From Lachnospiraceae bacterium (lineage in GTDB: Bacteria; Bacillota_A; Clostridia; Lachnospirales; Lachnospiraceae): a DNA stretch of 5,470 nucleotides. A program made the translations under genes and the position numbers. The stretch's first letter is position 1. Each line of letters begins with the position of its first letter. The stretch is from NCBI GenBank assembly GCA_017523185.1, contig JAFWXB010000213.1, positions 1 through 5,470 of the forward strand, given 5' to 3'. Shown in pieces: positions 1-4,018 of this stretch. The notes beneath the pieces were generated by a model that was not told where the DNA came from, made no database searches, and saw nothing but the letters and a program-made list of their open reading frames with translations.

Positions 1-1247
1 GCGTTGCAGAAGATGATATTGAGAAATTAGTAGATGGTGCTGTTATTATTGCAAAAACAAAAGCATTAGATGAAGATGTTAAGTTTAAAACGAATACACT
101 TACAGAAAAAGATGTAGAGTCACTTCAAAAAAAAGTAAATAAGATTGATACAACGCTTACAAGACCAAATAGACAGGAGTTACTGGAATTACATCAAAAT
201 ACAATTGAAGCAGCAGAAAATGATATTGTAGATGGAAAGAATTTTCTTGAACGAAACCGTGAATTTTTAAATTCTTCTGAAATTGCTGAAATTGTAAATG
301 AAGGTGGTACACGACGTGATGTTTTAGCAAAACAATTAGCCGGAAAAGCACTTGATGCACAGGAAATTTTAACAGATGAAGATTATCGTGCTGTAAATGC
401 TATTAAAGTTAATGGTTCTGATGCAGAAATCGAATTGAATGGAGTAAAATATACAAGTGCTAGTAATAACTTTTCTATTAATGGACTTAGTATTACTGCT
501 CAAGCAGTTACCGGTGCAGGAATAGAAAATGCCATTAGTATTACAACAAATACCGATGCACAAGGTATTTATGATAAAGTAAAAGACTTTTTAACAGAAT
601 ATAATACTTTAATAAATGAAATGACAAAGCTTTACAATGCAGAATCTGCTCGTGATTATGAGCCACTTACGGATGAAGAAAAAGATGCCATGTCTGATGA
701 ACAGATTGAAAAATGGGAAACAAAAATTAAAGATTCCTTACTTCGTCGAGATACAACCTTAAATGGTATTATGTCTGTTATGATTAATTCTATGGCACAA
801 GTATATGAAATTGGTGGAAACAAATTAAGTTTATCTACTTTTGGAATTTCAACTTTAGGCTTTTTAAATGCAGCAGATAATGAAAACTATGCATATCATA
901 TTGATGGTGACCCAGACGATGAAAATACTTCCGGAAAAGAAGATGAGTTAATGAAAGCTATTGAAGCAGACCCTGAACAAGTTATGGAATTTATGCAAAA
1001 ACTAACCACTAGTTTATATTCAGCTATTGACAATAAAATGAAATCTACAGATTTAAGCTCTGCATATAAAGTTTATAATGACAAAGAGTTAGAATCGCAG
1101 TATAATGAATATACAAGTTTGATTAGTAAATGGGAAGAAAAAGTTGCAGATAGAGAAGATTATTATTATAAGAAATTCTCTCAAATGGAAAGTGCAATGG
1201 CAAATTTACAAAGTCAGACAAATTCATTAAGTGGACTATTAGGTTAG
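1..1247 (+). CDS. fliD: Flagellar filament cap protein FliD (HAP2), C-terminal part, 5' end outside window
   Basis: FliD forms the cap at the distal end of the flagellar filament, where it folds and inserts exported flagellin. The frame is open from base 3 and gives 414 visible residues ending at a TAG at 1245-1247. The FliD C-terminal domain is recognisable: a beta-rich stretch IELNGVKYTSASNNFSINGL at about residues 143-162, then a helix containing VKDFLTEYNTLINEM, then the hallmark YEPLTDEEKDAMSDEQIEKW from residue 219, followed by LLRRD. The last 45 or so residues (SKWEEKVADREDYYYKKF, then an ending rich in Q, S and L) form the usual C-terminal coiled-coil leg that packs on the filament end. 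Residues 1-130 are a charged, mostly helical segment I do not recognise, probably part of the variable outer domain. The gene is first in the visible operon and is followed closely by fliS. The family assignment is secure; full length is unknown because the N-terminus is missing. Confidence 0.95.
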   Translation, partial: VAEDDIEKLVDGAVIIAKTKALDEDVKFKTNTLTEKDVESLQKKVNKIDTTLTRPNRQELLELHQNTIEAAENDIVDGKNFLERNREFLNSSEIAEIVNEGGTRRDVLAKQLAGKALDAQEILTDEDYRAVNAIKVNGSDAEIELNGVKYTSASNNFSINGLSITAQAVTGAGIENAISITTNTDAQGIYDKVKDFLTEYNTLINEMTKLYNAESARDYEPLTDEEKDAMSDEQIEKWETKIKDSLLRRDTTLNGIMSVMINSMAQVYEIGGNKLSLSTFGISTLGFLNAADNENYAYHIDGDPDDENTSGKEDELMKAIEADPEQVMEFMQKLTTSLYSAIDNKMKSTDLSSAYKVYNDKELESQYNEYTSLISKWEEKVADREDYYYKKFSQMESAMANLQSQTNSLSGLLG

Positions 1248-1257
1248 GAAGGGTAGG
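1246..1257 (+). promoter_or_regulatory. Ribosome binding site region of fliS
   Basis: A purine-rich stretch, AGGAAGGGTAGG, overlaps the fliD stop codon and precedes the fliS ATG at 1264. AGGAAGG (1246-1252) is the better anti-16S match, but it sits 11 bases from the start; the second G-rich block (GGGTAGG, 1251-1257) is 6 bases away. Overlap of the site with the fliD stop suggests translational coupling of fliS to fliD, which is an inference. Confidence 0.6.
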
Positions 1258-1263
1258 TAAAGA

Positions 1264-1647
1264 ATGGCAATCAACAATAGATATGCAGCGTATGCAAATA
1301 ATAAGGTTTTAACAGCTTCTCCGGCAGAATTGACATTAATGCTTTATGAAGGAGCAATTAAATTCTGTAATATTGCAATTGTGGCAATTGAGAAAAACGA
1401 TATTCAAAAAGCACACAATAATATTATCAAAGCAGAACGTATTATTATCGAATTTCAGTCAACACTCGACCATAAATATCCGGTTGCGAAAGATTTTGAC
1501 AATGTGTATAAATATCTGATTCGCAGACTTCGTGACGCAAATTTCAAAAAAGACAAAGAAATCTTAGAAGAAGTATTACAACATTTAAGAACAATGAGAG
1601 ATACTTGGAAAGAAGTTATGCGTACAAGTCAGGGTGTAAGACCATAA
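1264..1647 (+). CDS. fliS: Flagellar export chaperone FliS
   Basis: FliS is a small cytoplasmic four-helix-bundle chaperone. It binds the disordered C-terminal end of flagellin, stops premature polymerisation and delivers the subunit to the FlhA export gate. The 127-residue product has the usual family length. It carries the signature near its start, Y-x-x-Y-x-x-N-K-V-x-TASPAELTLMLYEGAIKF at about residues 7-34, followed by the expected amphipathic helices (HNNIIKAERIIIEFQSTLD near 51-69, and DNVYKYLIRRLRDANFKKD near 80-98). The ATG start is supported by the purine-rich site upstream and by the family's short lead before the first conserved tyrosine. It lies 16 bases after fliD and 19 bases before the next chaperone-like gene. 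In Bacillus subtilis FliS also influences the FliW-CsrA circuit by competing for flagellin, which fits the CsrA-like sites in the flagellin leader here. Confidence 0.97.
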   Translation: MAINNRYAAYANNKVLTASPAELTLMLYEGAIKFCNIAIVAIEKNDIQKAHNNIIKAERIIIEFQSTLDHKYPVAKDFDNVYKYLIRRLRDANFKKDKEILEEVLQHLRTMRDTWKEVMRTSQGVRP

Positions 1648-1656
1648 CATAGTTAT

Positions 1657-1663
1657 AGGAGAA
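1657..1663 (+). promoter_or_regulatory. Ribosome binding site of the FliT/FlgN-like gene
   Basis: AGGAGAA lies 5 bases (from the AGGAG core) before the ATG at 1667. It is a good Shine-Dalgarno and fixes the start of the third gene of the operon. Confidence 0.75.
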
Positions 1664-1666
1664 ATT

Positions 1667-2143
1667 ATGCATCGAACCTATGTAGATATTATGATTCAAA
1701 GCTTGAAGAAAAAAGTGCAAGTATTGGATAAGATTATAGAATTGAATATTATGCAAAAACAACAGTTAGAAGATACAAAATCTGACCCTGATGTATTTGA
1801 CAAAACAGTAGAAGAAAAAGCTGTTTTGATAGAACAACTTGAACAATTGGATAGTGGATTTGACAAGTTGTATGAACGTGTAAAATCAGAACTTCGAACA
1901 AATAAGTATCTTTATACTGCACAAATAAAAGCTATGCAAGAATATATTCGTTTGATTACTGATAAAAGCATGGAAATTCAAGCACAAGAAGCTCGTAATC
2001 GTGAACTTATGACACGAAAATTTGCATTAATTCAACAAAGAGCAAAAAGTGTGCGTACAAATACAAAAGCTGTGAATAAGTATTATAAGAATATGATGCA
2101 ATTAAATTATGTTGCACCACAATTTTTGGATAACAAAAAGTAA
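1667..2143 (+). CDS. Putative flagellar chaperone, FliT/FlgN-like helical protein
   Basis: The product has 158 residues, is predicted to be almost entirely alpha-helical and highly charged, with no signal peptide or membrane segment, so it should be cytoplasmic. The visible pattern is that of FlgN/FliT-type export chaperones. A first helix (about residues 8-35) is followed by a break with D and P (SDPDVFD), then EEKAVLIEQLEQLDSGFDKL near 49-68, and a long C-terminal coiled-coil helix ending YVAPQFLDNKK. The motif E-K-x-x-L-I-E-x-L-x-x-L-D is typical of FlgN/FliT proteins, in which a similar segment follows the first helix. FliT binds FliD and FlgN binds the hook-filament junction proteins FlgK and FlgL. 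The position directly after fliD-fliS favours a FliT-like role, but sequence alone does not decide this. A good ribosome site supports the ATG start. It is the last gene of the operon, 9 bases before the terminator stem. I leave the symbol blank because the family is divergent. Confidence 0.7.
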   Translation: MHRTYVDIMIQSLKKKVQVLDKIIELNIMQKQQLEDTKSDPDVFDKTVEEKAVLIEQLEQLDSGFDKLYERVKSELRTNKYLYTAQIKAMQEYIRLITDKSMEIQAQEARNRELMTRKFALIQQRAKSVRTNTKAVNKYYKNMMQLNYVAPQFLDNKK

Positions 2144-2150
2144 GTATATT

Positions 2151-2194
2151 AGAAATAGAACCAATAGATATGAAATTACATTGGTTCTATTTTT
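2151..2194 (+). terminator. Rho-independent terminator of the fliD-fliS-chaperone operon
   Basis: A perfect 13-bp stem pairs AAATAGAACCAAT (2153-2165) with ATTGGTTCTATTT (2180-2192) around a 14-base loop. It can be lengthened by a G-U and an A-U pair, and it ends in a run of five T (2190-2194). It begins 7 bases after the stop codon at 2141-2143. It separates the chaperone operon from the flagellin unit. Confidence 0.85.
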
Positions 2195-2204
2195 GTAAAT
2201 TAAA

Positions 2205-2236
2205 TACAGAAAAAACAAAAAATTTTTATTTTTCCT
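2205..2236 (+). promoter_or_regulatory. A/T-rich tract upstream of the flagellin promoter (possible UP element)
   Basis: Almost pure A tracts followed by T tracts lie directly upstream of the -35 element of the flagellin promoter. Such tracts bind the RNA polymerase alpha C-terminal domain in strong promoters, and flagellin is one of the most strongly expressed genes of a motile cell. The role here is inferred from composition and position only. Confidence 0.4.
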
Positions 2237-2237
2237 A

Positions 2238-2264
2238 TAAAGTAAAAAACAAAATAACCGATAT
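2238..2264 (+). promoter_or_regulatory. Sigma-28 (SigD/FliA) promoter of flagellin
   Basis: TAAA at 2238-2241 and ACCGATAT at 2257-2264 are separated by exactly 15 bases. The flagellar sigma factor consensus is TAAA - 15 bases - GCCGATAT, so only the first base of the -10 block differs. Transcription would start near 2271 and give a leader of about 130 nt. This places flagellin in the late class of flagellar genes, expressed once the anti-sigma factor FlgM has been exported through the finished hook-basal body. No comparable promoter is visible in front of fliS or the third gene, consistent with both being read from upstream of fliD. Confidence 0.92.
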
Positions 2265-2294
2265 ATGTAATAAGTAAACAAAATCTTGTTTATC

Positions 2295-2339
2295 TGTGAC
2301 GGAGTTTCAGCAAAGCGTACGGTTGCAGACGAAGTCACA
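2295..2339 (+). other. Bulged hairpin in the flagellin mRNA leader
   Basis: TGTGAC (2295-2300) pairs perfectly with GTCACA (2334-2339). Inside it, TTC (2306-2308) can pair with GAA (2331-2333) and GCAA (2310-2313) with TTGC (2323-2326), leaving a 5-base bulge GGAGT at 2301-2305, a smaller internal loop and an apical loop holding the palindrome CGTACG. The segment is visibly richer in G+C than the surrounding leader. The bulge shows a GGA triplet within ACGGAG, a possible extra CsrA contact. I do not recognise a known riboswitch class in it; the function is unknown. Confidence 0.55.
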
Positions 2340-2362
2340 TCATAAATTATTTTAAATTGAAC

Positions 2363-2378
2363 GCAGCAAGGAAGCTGC
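2363..2378 (+). promoter_or_regulatory. Probable CsrA binding hairpin in the flagellin leader (GGA in loop)
   Basis: GCAGC (2363-2367) and GCTGC (2374-2378) form a perfect 5-bp stem whose six-base loop is AAGGAA. A GGA core displayed in a short hairpin loop is the preferred RNA target of CsrA/RsmA. The second GGA lies in the Shine-Dalgarno, 20 bases downstream (GGA at 2370-2372 and at 2390-2392), close to the spacing that one CsrA dimer can bridge. In Bacillus subtilis the hag leader is repressed by CsrA through an upstream site and a site over the Shine-Dalgarno, with FliW as antagonist. The same arrangement here is inferred; csrA and fliW are not in this window. Confidence 0.7.
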
Positions 2379-2387
2379 AAATTTTTC

Positions 2388-2394
2388 AAGGAGG
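2388..2394 (+). promoter_or_regulatory. Flagellin ribosome binding site, overlapping a second GGA (CsrA) site
   Basis: AAGGAGG is a perfect Shine-Dalgarno, 7 bases before the ATG at 2402. It decides the flagellin start: the frame is open back to a TTG at 2357, but that longer product would translate the hairpin and this ribosome site and has no ribosome site of its own. The site also contains the GGA core that a CsrA dimer could occupy to block translation. Confidence 0.9.
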
Positions 2395-2401
2395 AAAGAT
2401 T

Positions 2402-3799
2402 ATGGTAGTACAACACAATATGCAGGCAATGAATGCCAACAGAATGTTATCAATTACAAGTGATTTACAGGCTAAAACAACAGAAAAATTATCTTCTGGT
2501 TACAAAATCAACCGTGCAGCTGACGATGCAGCAGGATTATCCATCTCTGAAAAAATGAGAAAACAGATTCGTGGTCTTGACCAGGCTTCTACAAACGCTC
2601 AGGACGGTATCTCTGCAGTACAGACAGCTGAAGGTGCTTTAACAGAAGTTCATTCTATGTTACAGCGTATGAACGAATTAGCAGTTCAGGCAGCTAATGG
2701 AACAAACTCTGTATCTGACCGTCAGTCTATTCAGGACGAAATTGACCAGTTAACAACAGAAATTGACCGTGTTGCTGAAACCACAAAATTCAATGAAACA
2801 TACTTACTTAAAGGTAATGGAAAAACAGCTACATTATCTATCGCAGCTAAAGATGCTGGTATTACAGGTACATTACTTGGTGCAGGAACAGGAACAGCTA
2901 AATTCGTTATGGCAGCATTAAAAGAAGGCGATACTATCAATATTGGTAGCAAGGGATATACTATTGGTACATCTATTGGTACTATTTCAACAAATGTTCC
3001 AGATACTAATGGTTGTATCATTACAATTAATGGAACTGCTTATGAAGTATTAGAAGATGCTACTGCGGAAGATAATGTTGATAACAAATTCTCAGCAGAA
3101 GATATCAGATCTATGATTAAAGATGGTGATACTGTTGTTATTGGTACATATAAATATGTAGCTATGAAAGACCAAGATGCTGAAGGTGATGCAGGCTTTG
3201 GTATTAGTGATAATGATGCATCTATTATTACAACACAGAAAGCATATGAATTAATTACAAAAGAACTTCTTTCAGCAAGTTCTATTGGTACAGACCCAGG
3301 AGCAGAAGCTCATACAGCAAGTGTTTTCACAAAAAATGATGCTGGAGATATGGAAATTACAATTAAAGAAGGTTCTGTTAAAACTCAACAGTGCTTACAG
3401 GTTGGTTTACATGTAGGTGCAGATGCTGATGAAACTAATAAGATTACATTCAACATTGATAAGATGGATGCAGCAGGACTTGGTATCAAAGGATTAAACC
3501 TTGTAGATACATCAGGTGCAAAAGCTACATATGCTATTGATTCTATTGCAGACGCATTATCTAAAGTATCTGCTCAGCGTTCTACACTTGGTGCTGTTCA
3601 GAACAGATTAGAACATACAATCGCTAACTTAGATAACGTAGTAGAAAATACAACAGCAGCTGAATCTGAAATCCGTGATACAGATATGGCAGCTGAAATG
3701 GTTGATTACACCAAGAATAACATTCTTGCTCAGGCTGGTCAGGCTATGCTTGCACAGGCAAATCAGTCAACACAAGGTGTATTATCATTACTTGGCTAA
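2402..3799 (+). CDS. fliC: Flagellin (filament subunit)
   Basis: This is the main structural protein of the flagellar filament, exported by the flagellar type III apparatus without a cleaved signal peptide and polymerised under the FliD cap. The product has 465 residues. The conserved N-terminal D0/D1 region covers about residues 1-135 ([16 protein letters not shown] at the start, then [49 protein letters not shown]). The C-terminal D1/D0 region runs from about LQVG at 332 to the end ([30 protein letters not shown], final SLLG). Between them sits a variable, surface-exposed core of some 190 residues containing a duplicated module (about 170-304) and two cysteines (205 and 331). The ATG is chosen over the upstream TTG because of the perfect ribosome site and the family's universal start. 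It is expressed from its own sigma-28 promoter. An alternative symbol would be hag. Confidence 0.98.
   Translation: MVVQHNMQAMNANRMLSITSDLQAKTTEKLSSGYKINRAADDAAGLSISEKMRKQIRGLDQASTNAQDGISAVQTAEGALTEVHSMLQRMNELAVQAANGTNSVSDRQSIQDEIDQLTTEIDRVAETTKFNETYLLKGNGKTATLSIAAKDAGITGTLLGAGTGTAKFVMAALKEGDTINIGSKGYTIGTSIGTISTNVPDTNGCIITINGTAYEVLEDATAEDNVDNKFSAEDIRSMIKDGDTVVIGTYKYVAMKDQDAEGDAGFGISDNDASIITTQKAYELITKELLSASSIGTDPGAEAHTASVFTKNDAGDMEITIKEGSVKTQQCLQVGLHVGADADETNKITFNIDKMDAAGLGIKGLNLVDTSGAKATYAIDSIADALSKVSAQRSTLGAVQNRLEHTIANLDNVVENTTAAESEIRDTDMAAEMVDYTKNNILAQAGQAMLAQANQSTQGVLSLLG
2909..3313 (+). repeat. Diverged tandem duplication inside the flagellin variable region
   Basis: Two protein segments of about 67 residues align. 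Copy one starts [17 protein letters not shown] (residues 170-186) and 36 residues after its start shows [12 protein letters not shown] (206-217). Copy two starts [16 protein letters not shown] (237-252) and, 37 residues after its methionine (238), shows [11 protein letters not shown] (275-285). The shared pattern is K-(E/D)-G-D-T-(I/V)-x-I-G-(S/T)-x-x-Y, then IIT-x(3-4)-AYE-(V/L). The near-equal spacing argues for an ancestral duplication of one beta-rich module rather than chance. The copies are well diverged in DNA. Confidence 0.65.
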
Positions 3800-3833
3800 T
3801 CAGTCGTTTTAAGCTTAATATAGAAAGCAAATT

Positions 3834-3908
3834 AGTGTAGATATTTTTACACTTAAAATCTATGAAATCTAATATTATATATGTAAATAAATAGTATATT
3901 GTTTCATA
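3834..3908 (+). other. Inverted repeats in the flagellin 3' untranslated region
   Basis: Two potential hairpins lie between the flagellin stop codon and its terminator. AGTGTA (3834-3839) pairs with TACACT (3848-3853). TATGAAA (3861-3867) pairs with TTTCATA (3902-3908), with AATAT (3871-3875) and ATATT (3896-3900) able to pair inside it. They are A/T-rich and of modest stability. They could slow 3' decay of the mRNA, but that is inference. Confidence 0.35.
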
Positions 3909-3918
3909 AAATAAATAG

Positions 3919-3947
3919 AAAAGCGACGGGGAAACTCGTCGCTTTTT
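3919..3947 (+). terminator. Strong rho-independent terminator after flagellin
   Basis: AAAAGCGACGGG (3919-3930) pairs with CTCGTCGCTTTT (3935-3946), including one G-U pair, around a GAAA tetraloop (3931-3934, a stable GNRA loop). It ends in five T (3943-3947). It should end the flagellin transcript about 120 bases after the stop codon and insulate the downstream glycosyltransferase gene. Confidence 0.93.
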
Positions 3948-4006
3948 GTAATTGTAAAAATAGAAACTATTTTGATGTAATTTATACTATAAAATAAAAG
4001 AGATAT

Positions 4007-4011
4007 AAGGG
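4007..4011 (+). promoter_or_regulatory. Weak ribosome binding site of the glycosyltransferase gene
   Basis: AAGGG lies 7 bases before the ATG at 4019 and 10 bases before a second ATG at 4022. The spacing favours the first. The site is much weaker than that of flagellin. Bases 3948-4018 are A/T-rich with TATACT at 3983-3988, but I could not find a convincing -35 partner or a sigma-28 site, so the promoter of this gene is not located. Confidence 0.5.
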
Positions 4012-4018
4012 TTATTAA

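Noticed and set aside
435..1247. A separate 270-residue protein starting at 435
   Set aside because: The codon at 435 is an internal TTG (Leu); the frame is open back to base 3 and the protein reads straight through as FliD.
2295..2339. Cyclic-di-GMP (GEMM) riboswitch, suggested by GCAAAGC and a following CGG
   Set aside because: The 5' half of the class I consensus (the conserved GGGCAAACC block and its stem) is absent and the stems do not match; I keep it only as an unclassified hairpin.
2357..2401. A 15-residue N-terminal extension of flagellin from a TTG start
   Set aside because: The stretch is the leader hairpin plus the Shine-Dalgarno; it has no ribosome site of its own, and all family members begin at the equivalent of the ATG at 2402.
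2102..2416. Minus-strand open frame of 104 residues across the flagellin promoter region
   Set aside because: It covers the operon terminator, the sigma-28 promoter and the leader; its product is low-complexity and A/T driven.
2731..3021. Minus-strand open frame inside flagellin
   Set aside because: It is an antisense shadow of a highly conserved coding region, without ribosome site or motifs.
3983..3988. TATACT as -10 element of a glycosyltransferase promoter
   Set aside because: No acceptable -35 at 16-18 bases upstream; TTGATG at 3972 is far too close and TTGTAA at 3952 too far, and the region is A/T-rich enough to give such boxes by chance.
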